This document shows positions 49,608 to 59,591 of a stretch of 64,000 bases of DNA, piece by piece. The DNA is from CAZLXG01 sp964563585 (GTDB lineage: Bacteria > Bacteroidota > Bacteroidia > Flavobacteriales > Flavobacteriaceae). Below the pieces are notes generated by a model. The model saw nothing but the letters and a program-made list of their open reading frames with translations. It was not told where the DNA came from and ran no database searches. The stretch covers positions 1 through 64,000 of the forward strand of contig CAZLXG010000002.1 of the NCBI GenBank assembly GCA_964563585.1, written 5' to 3'. Position 1 is the first letter of the stretch. Each line of letters opens with the position of its first letter. Position numbers and translations under genes: made by a program.

Positions 49608-51096
49608 TTAATACTTCGCAGATTTACCTTTAGATAACGAGTTGTTTATAAACTCACGTACATCATCATTAGCTGAAATTAAATCATCATGTCGTAAATA
49701 CATCATATGTCCGCTTCTATAACCTTTAAACGTAAAACGGTCTTTCATTTTTCCGCTAGGGTCAATTTGCCACATGCTATATTTAGCACCAAAATAAGTA
49801 GTAGCGCCATCAAAATAACCTGATTGTGTCATCACTTTTAAATATGGATTTTTAGCCATTGCTTGTCGTAGACCATCTCTAACATTATTGTTTTGTCTAT
49901 CCCAAGGGTGTACATCGCCAAACATATTGTATTTAACATCAGTATGAAAGTTTAAATGATTTTTTATGTAATAGTTTATGGCAGGTGTAAACGAATGCAT
50001 CCATGAGGTTAATTCAGGATTAAAATCTGGTCTAGAACCAGCTTCGGTTTTATCAATTCCTAAATACCTAGAATCTAAACGGCCAATAGTATGTCCGGTT
50101 TTATCACGTAATAAATCTTTCCAGAAAAAATTCGTTGGCACATCTAAATTGTTTTGTAAGATTGACTTTTCACTTAAACCAGAATAGTAAGCCATTTTTT
50201 TTAGCGACTTGTTGTTTTTCTATATCAGAAATAAAACCGCCTTTTGCCAATGCAGGCATCAATGTGTTAATGGCATAATTTTCAACTTCGGGTAAAATAT
50301 CTAATAAATCTTTTTGTTGAAGTTCATTTGGTAATACTTTTTGATACCAAGCAGCAGCGGTAAAATATGGTAAGTTTAAAGCCGAATACACAGGTTGAGA
50401 AGTACTATACAATTTATAATCAGCAGGTGATACCATAATAACACCATTTAAATACATCCATTGGTTATTTTGTAGTTCATTTGCTAAACCCATAACACGT
50501 GTGCCTCCATAGCTTTCGCCAATAATATATTTAGGTGATTCCCAACGGTTTTTTCTAGTAACAAAAGTGTTTATCCATTCGGCTAAATATTTAATATCAG
50601 CATTAATTCCGAAGAATTTTTTTCTATCAGGAAGTTTACCATCTTTATCTTTAATCATTCTAGAATAACCAGTATTCACAGGATTTACGTAAACAATATC
50701 AGCAATATCAAGAATGGAGTTAGGATTATCCTTAACACCATAAGGTTGCACAGGATAACCTTCATCATCAATATTTAAAACTTTAGGGCCAGTATAAGCA
50801 ATATGCATCCAAACCGAAGCAGAACCTGGACCACCATTAAATGAAATAACTAATGGTCTGTTTGCCTTGTCTTTTACATTATTACGTTCATAATACGTGT
50901 AATAAAGTGTTGCCGTTGGGTTGCCTTTATCGTCCCAAACAGGTTGTGTTCCTGTGGTTGCTTTATATGAAATACTAACATTTTTTATAATTGTATTGTG
51001 GTTTGTTACAACCATAGTATCAGTTGGAATTTTTCTACTCTGAGAAAAAACAGTTGTTGTAACTACGGTAAATAGAAGAATGACAAAACGTTTCAT
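49608..51096 (-). pseudogene. S10-family serine carboxypeptidase, frameshifted
   Basis: Two overlapping open frames make one S10 peptidase of about 495 residues. The first (51096-50170, 308 codons) holds a signal peptide, the oxyanion motif ISFNGGPGSASVWMHIAYTG, and Ser195 in IIGESYGGTR. The second (50195-49608) holds the C-terminal Asp/His region with SGYFDGATTYFGA and FKGYRSGHMMYLRHD. The join is an A8 run (T8 at 50195-50202): seven As would give continuous VAKKMAYYSGLSEK. One base in a homopolymer could be a real frameshift, phase variation, or sequencing error. Confidence 0.85.
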
Positions 51097-51142
51097 AAAA
51101 TGGATTTAAAAATTGATTGCTTAAAGATAAAGAAAACAAATG

Positions 51143-51907
51143 TTAAAAGCCTTCAAAAACTCCTAATCCGAATAAAGCAAAATCGTATTTAACAGGGTCA
51201 TTTTTATCTAATTGTCTTAATGCTGTATCTAATTCTAGCAAAGCTTTTGCATCATTTTGTTTTCTATTCAGCAAACCTAATTTACGTGCAACATTTCCAG
51301 AATGCACATCTAACGGACAAGATAATTGACTAGGTGAAAGGCTTTTCCAAATGCCAAAATCTACACCAGTATTATCGTTTCTAACCATCCAACGTAAAAA
51401 CATATTTATGCGCTTTGCTGCCGAATTTTTTAATGGGTCGCTTACATGTTTTTGAGTTCTGGCTAAATGTTCAATTTCAAAAAATGTAGTTTTTAGTTTT
51501 GAAATAGCTGTTTGTAACGAATCTTTTTCTACATGCTTTAAAAATAAATTTTCTAGTCCAGAGTGGTTTAAATAAATGTGCCTTATGCACTTTATAAACT
51601 GAATACAATCGTTTCCATTGAATGTACGATGAACAAAAGGCAGTAGCTTTTCTAAATCAGATTCATTGTGGTTAATTACAAAATCATGTGGTGCATTATC
51701 AAGTAAAAGCATTAATCGTTTTGCATTATTGATGATGCTTTTTCTGTTTCCCCAAGCTATGGTTGCTGTTAGAAACCCGGCAATTTCAATGTCTTCTTTT
51801 TTATTAAATTGATGTGGAATCTGGATAGGGTCGCTTTCAATAAACTTTGGGTTGTTGTATTGTATTACTTTGGCGTCTAGAAATTCTTTAAGTTCTGTTT
51901 TATTCAA
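51143..51907 (-). CDS. TIGR02757 family protein
   Basis: The 254-residue protein has motifs of the TIGR02757/DUF2400 family: YNNPKFIESDPIQIPHQF, FLTATIAWGNRKSIINNAKR, FRWMVRNDNTGVDFGIWKS, and CPLDVHSGNVARKLGLLNRK. The HhH-like tail suggests a nucleic-acid role, unproven. It is next to the LolD-type ATPase, nine bases apart. Confidence 0.88.
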   Translation of the reverse strand: MNKTELKEFLDAKVIQYNNPKFIESDPIQIPHQFNKKEDIEIAGFLTATIAWGNRKSIINNAKRLMLLLDNAPHDFVINHNESDLEKLLPFVHRTFNGNDCIQFIKCIRHIYLNHSGLENLFLKHVEKDSLQTAISKLKTTFFEIEHLARTQKHVSDPLKNSAAKRINMFLRWMVRNDNTGVDFGIWKSLSPSQLSCPLDVHSGNVARKLGLLNRKQNDAKALLELDTALRQLDKNDPVKYDFALFGLGVFEGF

Positions 51908-51916
51908 AATTAATCG

Positions 51917-52579
51917 TTAGCTCACAATATTCCCGTCAACCATAGTTAGTTTTCGGTCTGCCATATTTGCAAGTTCTTCGTTATGCGTTACAATTACAAA
52001 AGTTTGTCCAAATTCATCACGCAGTTTAAAAAAGAGGTTGTGTAGATTCTCGGCACTTTCGCTATCTAAATTCCCTGAAGGTTCATCAGCAAATATTAAG
52101 CTAGGTTTATTAATTAAAGCTCTTGCTACAGCAACACGTTGTTGCTCGCCACCAGATAATTCATTTGGTTTATGATTACTACGGTGCGATAATCCTAAAA
52201 AGTCTAAAAGTTCTAGTGCGTGTTTTTCAGCTTCAGCTTTATTAGTGCCTTTTATAAATGCAGGTAAGCAGACGTTTTCTAAAGCGGTAAACTCAGGCAA
52301 CAGTTGGTGAAACTGAAATATAAAACCAATATGTTGGTTTCTAAACTTCGCTAATGCTTTTTCGCTAAGTGAATTTAGATTAATATCATTTATAGTAATA
52401 TTAAAGTCTTCTTTATCAGAAGCTTTGTCCAGTGTACCTAAAATTTGTAATAGAGTTGTTTTTCCAGCACCTGAAGCACCAACTATAGAAACTATTTCAC
52501 CTTTTTTAATATTTAAATCTACACCTTTTAAAACGTGTAAATCGCCATAGTATTTGTGAATATTTTTTGCTTTAATCAT
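51917..52579 (-). CDS. LolD-type ABC transporter ATP-binding protein
   Basis: The 220-residue ATPase shows Walker [20 protein letters not shown]-loop [20 protein letters not shown], signature [16 protein letters not shown] and Walker [16 protein letters not shown]. These fit the MacB/LolD group, which handles lipoprotein release or efflux. No permease gene is adjacent, so it must pair with a partner elsewhere. Confidence 0.9.
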   Translation of the reverse strand: MIKAKNIHKYYGDLHVLKGVDLNIKKGEIVSIVGASGAGKTTLLQILGTLDKASDKEDFNITINDINLNSLSEKALAKFRNQHIGFIFQFHQLLPEFTALENVCLPAFIKGTNKAEAEKHALELLDFLGLSHRSNHKPNELSGGEQQRVAVARALINKPSLIFADEPSGNLDSESAENLHNLFFKLRDEFGQTFVIVTHNEELANMADRKLTMVDGNIVS

Positions 52580-52633
52580 GCATTTATAGAATAATATTGT
52601 GAAAATACTACTTTATGCTGTGTTGCACAATAC

Positions 52634-55072
52634 TCAACTATTATTCTTTTTAAAGACGTTTTTAATATTGTTATAATCTATATAGTATTGCAGGCGTAAT
52701 GAAAACGTATGCCGTATAGGTTGATCTAATAGTGTGTTTAAACTTTCAAAATAAGTATCTTTAGAAGCTGTATCTTGATTAAATAGTTGGTTTCTGTATA
52801 AAGCTGTTAAAAAACTACCTGGTGCAAATTCCCATGAATATGAAAAATCTAAATTCCATGTGCTAAAGTTAATATCTGGTTCGTTTTCTAAATCTACTTT
52901 AGTGTACCCCAAATCTTGAGTTAGTCTTCCGTTGTCTTGTAAATGATATAAATCATCTTCATAAGTAACAGTATCCCAGTTGTTTCTAAAAGTTAATGTT
53001 AATACATGATATGAATTAAAACTATAACTACCAGAAACACTGTTAGTCATTGAAGTTCTATCACGCTGACCAAAAATAATATCATCATTTAAATCCTCAA
53101 CATAACCTCGATCATTATTAGTTTTATCAACTTCAATTTCGTAAGTCATTAAAAATTTATCGTTAAACTTAAATCTTGGGCTTAAACCAAACCAAAAACT
53201 AGCTGTGTTTCTACTACTTTCAAAAAACTTAGCAGCACCAATATTAGCATCTATAGCAAAAAATTTGTTGTAATTTGTAGATATCCAAACATTAGTATTT
53301 AAACGATTTTCATAAATAAAGAAACGCCCTTCTGTTCGTGGTTCAAAATAATCAAACTGTTTACCAAATTGATAGTTTAAATTTCCCCCAAAACCGTGTA
53401 ATGTCTTTGTTTGAGCATTATAATTTATCCCTAAATTTCCACCTGTATAAACATTAGGACTTGCTAACCTTCTATAATTTATCTGCATGCCTAGATAATA
53501 GCGATTTAATTTTTCAGTAGGTTCAAAAGTTCTATATGAGATATCTGCACCAAAATTATTATAATTATTTCTGCGATTTAAACCTAAATCGTTAACATTA
53601 TATTTATTATCTGCAAACCTATGATCTATGCTATATCTTAAATTTCCATGTGATTTTCCTATTCTAAAGAATGAGCTATAACCTGTTTCAGTACTTTCTT
53701 CTGGACGATTTACATTACTCATTTTTATTTGACCTCTAACATTATAGGTGTTTCTTTTATTTGTAATATCTGCTAGAATCCCAGTTACATTAGCATCTCT
53801 AAAATGTCCTTCTCTCATTACATTGGTGTTTATGAAACTTACAGAAGAGTTCTCGTTAAATTGTTGGTCTAGTACTATAATATTATAGTTAGCAAAACCT
53901 TCTGCGGTAACATTACGTGTTTCGCCAGTAATAGTGTCTTTAACTGTTACATCAGTTTTTTCGGTTATGGCATTAAAAACACCAACACCAAGTCCGCCTT
54001 TTGTTCTACCAGATACTTTTATGGCATTTAAAACTTTTACTTCACTAGGATAATCTAAAATTTCTTCATCGTTATTAAGTTCAATTTTACCAGTTGGACC
54101 ACTACCAACCCGTCTTGAAAAGAATAAATTACCCTTGCTAAATAAATCGACACCTTCTTTGAAAAATTGACGTTGTTCACCAAAAGTCTGTTCAAAAGGA
54201 CCTAAATTAAGTGATAGATTATCAAAAGCTGCTTGACTAAAATCAGGGATAAGTGTGGCATCTAAAGTAAAATTCTCTGAAAGCCCATATTTTACATCCA
54301 AACCTGCACTAAAATCACTAGTTGTTTCTCCATCAAAAGTTGTTAATCTTCCAGAAGTAAAAGGATAAAAGCTTAAACGTACAGGAGGCGTAATGTTTTG
54401 TATGCCAGTAATTTCTCCAGAATAACTTCCAATATAACCTTTACTAACATCAATTGGGGTCCATGTATACTGAGATCTATCGGTTCTAAAATGCCTGTGA
54501 AACTGAATACCCCAAGTTTGTATTTCTTGGTTTGAAAAACGTAAAGCAGAATATGGGATTTTAAGTTCAACAATCCAACCGTCATCAACAATTTTCACAG
54601 CACTTTCCCAAACAGCATTCCAACCGAAATCTTCATTGCTTCCAGGTGATACTACAGCATCGGCTTGTGTTCCTGAAGGAAAAATAAAAAACTCAGTATC
54701 GTTTTTTCCATCGTTATTTGGGTTAATTACAACCCCAAAAAAATCAGTGTCTCCAAAATTATCACGACTTGTAAATTGTTTAACTATATCTTCAGGTTTA
54801 TCATATAAATAAGCTGCGAAATAAACTGCTTTATCGTCATAAGTCATTTTTACAATGGTTTTTTGATGCTCTTTTTCAGTAACACCCATTGTTGGTCTGA
54901 ATTGTATAAAATCTTTTATTTCTTCTACATTTTGCCAAACAGCATCGTTTAAAACTGCATCAATTTTTGGAGGTATAGAAGTTTTAGTGATTTTGATGGA
55001 TTTTTTTTCTTGAGAAAAACTATTACAAAATATTAGTAAAGCAATAGTTAGAATAGAGATATTAAATTTCAT
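52634..55072 (-). CDS. DUF5916 carbohydrate-binding/outer-membrane protein
   Basis: The 812-residue exported protein begins with a signal (ISILTIALLIFCNSFSQ), then a CBM9-like domain (IDAVLNDAVWQNVEEIKDFI, PDF TYDDKAVYFAAYLYDKPED), then a long region of alternating strands rich in aromatic and Asn residues (DUF5916) that looks like an outer-membrane beta-barrel. It may bind or move carbohydrate; the substrate is unknown. It is monocistronic as seen. Confidence 0.85.
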   Translation of the reverse strand: MKFNISILTIALLIFCNSFSQEKKSIKITKTSIPPKIDAVLNDAVWQNVEEIKDFIQFRPTMGVTEKEHQKTIVKMTYDDKAVYFAAYLYDKPEDIVKQFTSRDNFGDTDFFGVVINPNNDGKNDTEFFIFPSGTQADAVVSPGSNEDFGWNAVWESAVKIVDDGWIVELKIPYSALRFSNQEIQTWGIQFHRHFRTDRSQYTWTPIDVSKGYIGSYSGEITGIQNITPPVRLSFYPFTSGRLTTFDGETTSDFSAGLDVKYGLSENFTLDATLIPDFSQAAFDNLSLNLGPFEQTFGEQRQFFKEGVDLFSKGNLFFSRRVGSGPTGKIELNNDEEILDYPSEVKVLNAIKVSGRTKGGLGVGVFNAITEKTDVTVKDTITGETRNVTAEGFANYNIIVLDQQFNENSSVSFINTNVMREGHFRDANVTGILADITNKRNTYNVRGQIKMSNVNRPEESTETGYSSFFRIGKSHGNLRYSIDHRFADNKYNVNDLGLNRRNNYNNFGADISYRTFEPTEKLNRYYLGMQINYRRLASPNVYTGGNLGINYNAQTKTLHGFGGNLNYQFGKQFDYFEPRTEGRFFIYENRLNTNVWISTNYNKFFAIDANIGAAKFFESSRNTASFWFGLSPRFKFNDKFLMTYEIEVDKTNNDRGYVEDLNDDIIFGQRDRTSMTNSVSGSYSFNSYHVLTLTFRNNWDTVTYEDDLYHLQDNGRLTQDLGYTKVDLENEPDINFSTWNLDFSYSWEFAPGSFLTALYRNQLFNQDTASKDTYFESLNTLLDQPIRHTFSLRLQYYIDYNNIKNVFKKNNS

Positions 55073-55295
55073 TTGTTTTTTTTGATTGATTGATGTTTAG
55101 TTGTTTGGAATTAAAGACAATATTTTTTTTAAGTTGTTACAGTTTCCAAATACAAATTTATAGGTGTAGATGCGTTGATTTTCATAAGTAAACGTTAAAA
55201 AACCTAAGTAATTGTTAATGTTTTTTAAAGGTTTGTTAAAAAGGTCAGTCTAGTTTTTTTTGACTATTTTTATTTTTTTAAAAATTGAACAGAAA

Positions 55296-55883
55296 ATGCC
55301 TTATAAAAAGTTTGAAGAATATAATATAAAAGTGACTGATGATGTTAAAAATAGATATAAAAGCATCATTCAAGATTTAGGTGAAAATACCGAACGCGAA
55401 GGCTTGTTAAAAACTCCAGAACGTGCAGCCAAAGCCATGCAGTTTTTAACTCAAGGTTACGACCAAAATCCAGTTGAAATTCTTAAAAGCGCTATGTTTA
55501 AAGAATCTTATAACGAAATGGTTATTGTGAAAGATATTGAATTGTATTCACTTTGTGAACATCATATTTTACCGTTTTTCGGAAAAGCTCATATTGCTTA
55601 CATTCCAAACGGGTATATTGTAGGCTTAAGTAAACTACCACGAATTCTTGATGTGTTTGCAAGACGATTACAAGTACAAGAACGCTTAACTGAGCAAGTT
55701 TTAGATTGTATAAACGACACATTAAAACCGCAAGGTGTAGCTGTTGTTATTGAAGCTAGTCATATGTGTATGATGATGCGTGGTGTGCAAAAACAAAACT
55801 CTATAACTACTACTTCTGGGTTTAGAGGACAATTTGAAAAAAGTGAAACTAGAAACGAATTTTTAAAGTTAATTGGCAAATAG
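55296..55883 (+). CDS. folE: GTP cyclohydrolase I
   Basis: FolE converts GTP to dihydroneopterin triphosphate, the start of folate (and biopterin) synthesis. The 195-residue protein starts at ATG 55296 ([10 protein letters not shown]); a TTG 36 bases earlier gives an extension that does not look like the family. Zinc ligands are in [18 protein letters not shown] (Cys, His) and [15 protein letters not shown] (Cys). The active-site motif [20 protein letters not shown] is intact. Confidence 0.96.
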   Translation: MPYKKFEEYNIKVTDDVKNRYKSIIQDLGENTEREGLLKTPERAAKAMQFLTQGYDQNPVEILKSAMFKESYNEMVIVKDIELYSLCEHHILPFFGKAHIAYIPNGYIVGLSKLPRILDVFARRLQVQERLTEQVLDCINDTLKPQGVAVVIEASHMCMMMRGVQKQNSITTTSGFRGQFEKSETRNEFLKLIGK

Positions 55884-55944
55884 TCTGGTCTATTTTTTTG
55901 GTATACTTCTTGTTTATAGATAATTATAAATTAATTATTACTAA

Positions 55945-56223
55945 ATGAACAAATACAAAAAATTAGCCCTCAGTATACTTTTTGATGCTGTGGGATATGT
56001 CTCTTTTCTTATCCCAGGTATTGGCGAGTTTACCGATATAGTTTGGGCTCCAGCTTCTGCTTTTTTAATGACGAAGCTTTATAAAGGGAAATCTGGTAAA
56101 ATTGCTGCTGCAGTATCTTTTATTGAAGAAGCTATGCCAGGGTTAGACATTATTCCAACGTTTACACTGATGTGGTTATACACATATGTTTTTAAAACAA
56201 AAGAAACTATAATAGAAATATAA
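55945..56223 (+). CDS. Small membrane protein of unknown function
   Basis: The 92-residue protein has two hydrophobic helices (about 17-45 and 68-84, with GYVSFLIPGIGEFTDIVWAP and IIPTFTLMWLYTYVF). I do not recognise a named family. It follows folE by 61 bases on the same strand and could be co-transcribed. Function unknown. Confidence 0.6.
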   Translation: MNKYKKLALSILFDAVGYVSFLIPGIGEFTDIVWAPASAFLMTKLYKGKSGKIAAAVSFIEEAMPGLDIIPTFTLMWLYTYVFKTKETIIEI

Positions 56224-56261
56224 AATTAAAAACCTTTCAAGAATTAAAAGGGATTTTTTAA

Positions 56262-56645
56262 TTAAAGCGCTATTTCTATCTCTTTTTCAGTTATTTCGAA
56301 TGAATAAAACTATTTTTTGTAAATGAATGTATAACTTAAAAGGACTTTTGTATTTAATTTTTAACAAAGGTTTGTTCTTTTCAGTTTCGTGAATAAGCAT
56401 TACTTTTTGATTACGAAGTTGTATGCTTTTTATACCATGTTTATCGGTTCGTTTTAAATTCTCACCACCATCATTTATTTTCCAATCGTTTTTTTTGGTT
56501 AGAAATCTAGTTACTATCTACAACAAATTTATATTGGTAATAATTTGGTTGTAAGTTTAAAGTTAATTTTCATTCTCCATTTCCATTATAACTTAAAGGA
56601 TTTGTATTAGCAGACCAATTATTAAAACTTCCTGCATAAAATTGA
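56262..56645 (-). pseudogene. Decayed glycogen-binding (CBM48/AMPK-type) gene remnant
   Basis: The minus strand translates as FYAGSFNNWSANTNPLSYNG, stop, KLTLNLQPNYYQYKFVVDSN, stop, then after a frameshift in an A8 run (56489-56496) NDWKINDGGENLKRTDKHGI, RNQKVMLIHETEKNKPLLKI, ending EKEIEIAL and TAA. The AGSFNNW and YKFVVDSN(W) pieces are the AMPK1_CBM fold. Both stops fall at positions where relatives have Trp (TGA at 56572-56570, TAG at 56509-56507). The upstream part is missing. It fills the 471-base gap before the TonB receptor. Confidence 0.6.
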
Positions 56646-56673
56646 ATAAGTTGGTATTTTCAACTTATTCAAT
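56641..56673 (-). terminator. Terminator-like hairpin after the TonB receptor
   Basis: ATTGAATAAGTTG and CAACTTATTCAAT are perfect 13-base inverted repeats with a seven-base loop. On the minus strand it follows the receptor stop by about 20 bases and leads into TTTTATG; the short T run makes termination only likely. It also marks the upstream edge of the decayed CBM gene. Confidence 0.5.
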
Positions 56674-56694
56674 TTTAAAATCATTATTTTTTAG

Positions 56695-58860
56695 TTATAA
56701 TTTATAACTAAAACCAATACTTATATTTCTTCCCATATTTAAAATGCCATCCGGTTTTAAACGAGATAAATGATTGATGTACTTTTTGTCGGTTAAATTA
56801 TTACCCGAAATACTTACAGATGCAATGTTTTTAAATACTTTAAAATCAGCGCCTATTCCTGCACTTAGTAAACTGTAATTATTGGTTTCTGTTTCAAAAT
56901 CACTAACATTATTTTGTTTAAATGTAGTTTTCAATTTTAAAAACACATAGCCTTTTTTTAATGATTCATTATTAAATTCAGCACGTAATGTGTTTGAAAT
57001 TGAATTAGCAGGAATTAATGGTAAATAATTATCATTATTTTGTTTCCCTGTAACGGTTTCAAAGCTAGATTCTAAATGTAACCAATCTAAAGGATGCGGA
57101 TGCAAATGAAAACCAAATTCGCCACCATAAAGTTTGGCATCATCTTGTAAATAATTAAAAACAGGATTGTCATCAATTATAGTCCCGTTAGGTGAAATGA
57201 AAATGTAATTATTTATTTTATTATAAAACCCATTTGCAAACAACTCGATATGTTCATTTTTTAGTTCTAAAGCTAAATCTACTTGAAAATTTTGCTCACT
57301 TTTAAGATTAAGATTTCCTATTTCAAATCTATTTGTGCCTTCGTGTGTACCATAAGAAGTCAATTCAGCTAAATTTGGTGCTCTAAAACCAGTTGCTAAA
57401 TTTATTCTTGCAATTATGTTTTTTGCAATATCTTTTTTAATTCCGAAAGCACCATTAAAACTATTAAAGCTTTTATTTTGTGTTGAAGCAATATTAATAT
57501 TACGATTATCGAAACGCACACCAAGTTGTACATCAGCTTTTTCAAAATGAATATGAGATGTCGCTAATACTCCAAAATCGTTTGTTATAGCATTAGGGAT
57601 AAGTTGCTCTTCTCCGTAATTTATATTTACTTGATTCATGCCTTGTACACCAACAATGGTTTCAAACTTCCCTGATTTTGGTAAATTGTATTTAACATCG
57701 TAATTTGCTGTTTTTAATTTCATATGAAGAGCAGGTTCAATTTCATCTTCAAATTCTTTTCTATCATTATAAATAAAACCTAAGCTAATATCTAGTCGAG
57801 ACGCGTTAAAAAACATGGTGGATTTTGAACTAAATACATGATTTGTAATATTTTGAAAAGGTGATAAAGGTGTTCTGTTTGTTGATTGTTCTGCAACTTT
57901 TTCTGGAATACCTAACTTAGAATTATTGAGATTATATCTAAATTCAGTTTTAAATTTATTTTTTTGATATCCAATACCTGCTTTAAAATCTTGTTCTTTA
58001 AAACGCGTATTTGTAACCCTGTAATTTTGCGTTTTATAATCCGAATGTTCTGCAAGACTTCCTCTAAATAAAAATTTAAAATCATTATCTGAAGCTTTAT
58101 AGGCTACACTTGTATTATAGCCTTGTGTATTTGTATAATAATTAGTGCTAAAACTTCCAGACGATGAATTCTGTTGAGAAAAACGCTCTGGATTTAGGTA
58201 CAAAACTCCGCCAAGCGCATCGCTACCATAGAGTAGAGAAGCGGGACCTTTTATAACTTCAACACTTTCAATACCAGCATCGTTAATTCCTAAGCCATGT
58301 TCATCTCCAAACTGCTGATTTTCTAATCGAATACCTTGTGTATAAACCAAAACTCTATTAGAACTTAATCCTCTTATAACTGGTTTGCCTATACTTAATC
58401 CAGTCGAAATACTTTCTACTCCAGCAATATTAGTAATGCCATCTGCTAAAGTTAAAGCACCACCTGCTTTTAGGTCTTTTACTTTTTTTTGTTCAACTTT
58501 CATAACATTATCACTTTGTAGTTTATGAAAAGGTGTGGAAATAATAATGTCTTCCATTTCGATAGCAGAAGATGATAAATAGATGTTTAAATTTTTAGTT
58601 GAAGGAACTGTTATTTGTAATGATTGTATTTGATATCCAATCATTGAAAACAAAATAGTATAAGTTCCGGAAGGCATATTTTTTAATATAAAAACACCAT
58701 TCTCATCTGTTGATGTTCCTTTTTCTATATTCGGTAAATATACGTTTACATAAGTTAAACCGTGTGTTGTATTAGCTTCGTAAACAGTGCCTTTTATTGT
58801 GTTTTGTGAATAGATACTTGTAATTGCTAACAATAGCAATCCATTTAAAAATAATTTCAT
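56695..58860 (-). CDS. TonB-dependent receptor with carboxypeptidase-like N-domain
   Basis: The 721-residue outer-membrane receptor has a signal peptide, a CarboxypepD_reg domain (about 20-100, IKGTVYEANTTHGLTYVNVY), a plug (about 120-225; KPVIRGLSSNRVLVYTQGIR, ENQQFGDEHGLGI, IEVIKGPASLLYGSDALGG-type motif), and a 22-strand-type barrel ending GRNISIGFSYKL. The ENQQFGDEHG plug type and the His-rich small partner upstream suggest metal (Zn, Fe or Cu) uptake. Substrate is inferred, not shown. Confidence 0.92.
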   Translation of the reverse strand: MKLFLNGLLLLAITSIYSQNTIKGTVYEANTTHGLTYVNVYLPNIEKGTSTDENGVFILKNMPSGTYTILFSMIGYQIQSLQITVPSTKNLNIYLSSSAIEMEDIIISTPFHKLQSDNVMKVEQKKVKDLKAGGALTLADGITNIAGVESISTGLSIGKPVIRGLSSNRVLVYTQGIRLENQQFGDEHGLGINDAGIESVEVIKGPASLLYGSDALGGVLYLNPERFSQQNSSSGSFSTNYYTNTQGYNTSVAYKASDNDFKFLFRGSLAEHSDYKTQNYRVTNTRFKEQDFKAGIGYQKNKFKTEFRYNLNNSKLGIPEKVAEQSTNRTPLSPFQNITNHVFSSKSTMFFNASRLDISLGFIYNDRKEFEDEIEPALHMKLKTANYDVKYNLPKSGKFETIVGVQGMNQVNINYGEEQLIPNAITNDFGVLATSHIHFEKADVQLGVRFDNRNINIASTQNKSFNSFNGAFGIKKDIAKNIIARINLATGFRAPNLAELTSYGTHEGTNRFEIGNLNLKSEQNFQVDLALELKNEHIELFANGFYNKINNYIFISPNGTIIDDNPVFNYLQDDAKLYGGEFGFHLHPHPLDWLHLESSFETVTGKQNNDNYLPLIPANSISNTLRAEFNNESLKKGYVFLKLKTTFKQNNVSDFETETNNYSLLSAGIGADFKVFKNIASVSISGNNLTDKKYINHLSRLKPDGILNMGRNISIGFSYKL

Positions 58861-58922
58861 GTGTTATTTTTTTAATTTAATAATTGATTAAGACTGAAAA
58901 AAAATCAGTGTATTTCTTACTA

Positions 58923-59255
58923 TTAAATTAAAGATGGCGGACCACGAAGTGAAGTTTGTAAGCGTTGAAACTTACTTAGAAAATTATATTGCGAGATGAT
59001 CTCTCGTGATTCTTTTTTAGCTATAAAGAATTCAATATTAAATGCGGTAAAAGTAAATGTGTTGTTTAAGTTGAATTTATGAAAATCGCAATCAAAATCT
59101 ATTTTATGAATATGAGTGGTTTGATTATTTTTACAAACCTCGTGTTCGTGATGTGAGAAAACATGAGCAAACTTAGCTACCGATGGTACAAATAATGATG
59201 CAATCAATACTAGCGTTAAAATTTTAAAAGTAATATGTTCTCTAAGTAATTTCAC
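58923..59255 (-). CDS. His-rich small exported protein before the TonB receptor
   Basis: The 110-residue protein has an N-terminal hydrophobic segment (about 9-30) and then a stretch rich in His and Cys: HVFSHHEHEVCKNN, HIHKIDFDCDFHKF. This looks metal-binding (zinc or copper type). It lies 62 bases upstream of the receptor and one base from DUF6787, so it is likely part of the same unit, perhaps as a periplasmic metal-binding or sensing protein. No family name recognised with certainty. Confidence 0.6.
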   Translation of the reverse strand: MKLLREHITFKILTLVLIASLFVPSVAKFAHVFSHHEHEVCKNNQTTHIHKIDFDCDFHKFNLNNTFTFTAFNIEFFIAKKESREIISQYNFLSKFQRLQTSLRGPPSLI

Positions 59256-59557
59256 TAATCTATAAAATGTTTTAAACCCAATCGACGAAGCATTTTCTTT
59301 TCAAAATTCCAAAAGAATTTATGTTGACCAAAAAGCCACCCAAAACATACTAACATTATTTGATACATTATAAATAAAATTATAATTCTAATAGCCCAGT
59401 ATCCAAAGCTTCCAAAATTTTCGATAGTAACATTAAGATATCCTAAAATAGGTTTCCCAATATATGATGCAGTTGAGCCTGTAATTGCAAACACAATAAA
59501 AATTATTGCGATTTGCCAGTTAGAATCTATTCCCCAACGTGCTTTTAATTTTTCCAC
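59255..59557 (-). CDS. DUF6787 family membrane protein
   Basis: The 100-residue protein has two hydrophobic segments (about 15-35 and 50-75) and the pattern KARWGIDSNWQIAIIFIVFA and GQHKFFWNFEKKMLRRLGL of flavobacterial DUF6787 proteins. Function unknown. It overlaps the His-rich gene by one base. Confidence 0.7.
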   Translation of the reverse strand: MEKLKARWGIDSNWQIAIIFIVFAITGSTASYIGKPILGYLNVTIENFGSFGYWAIRIIILFIMYQIMLVCFGWLFGQHKFFWNFEKKMLRRLGLKHFID

Positions 59558-59591
59558 TTGTACTAATTTTATGCAAAATAGTTAAAGTGAA

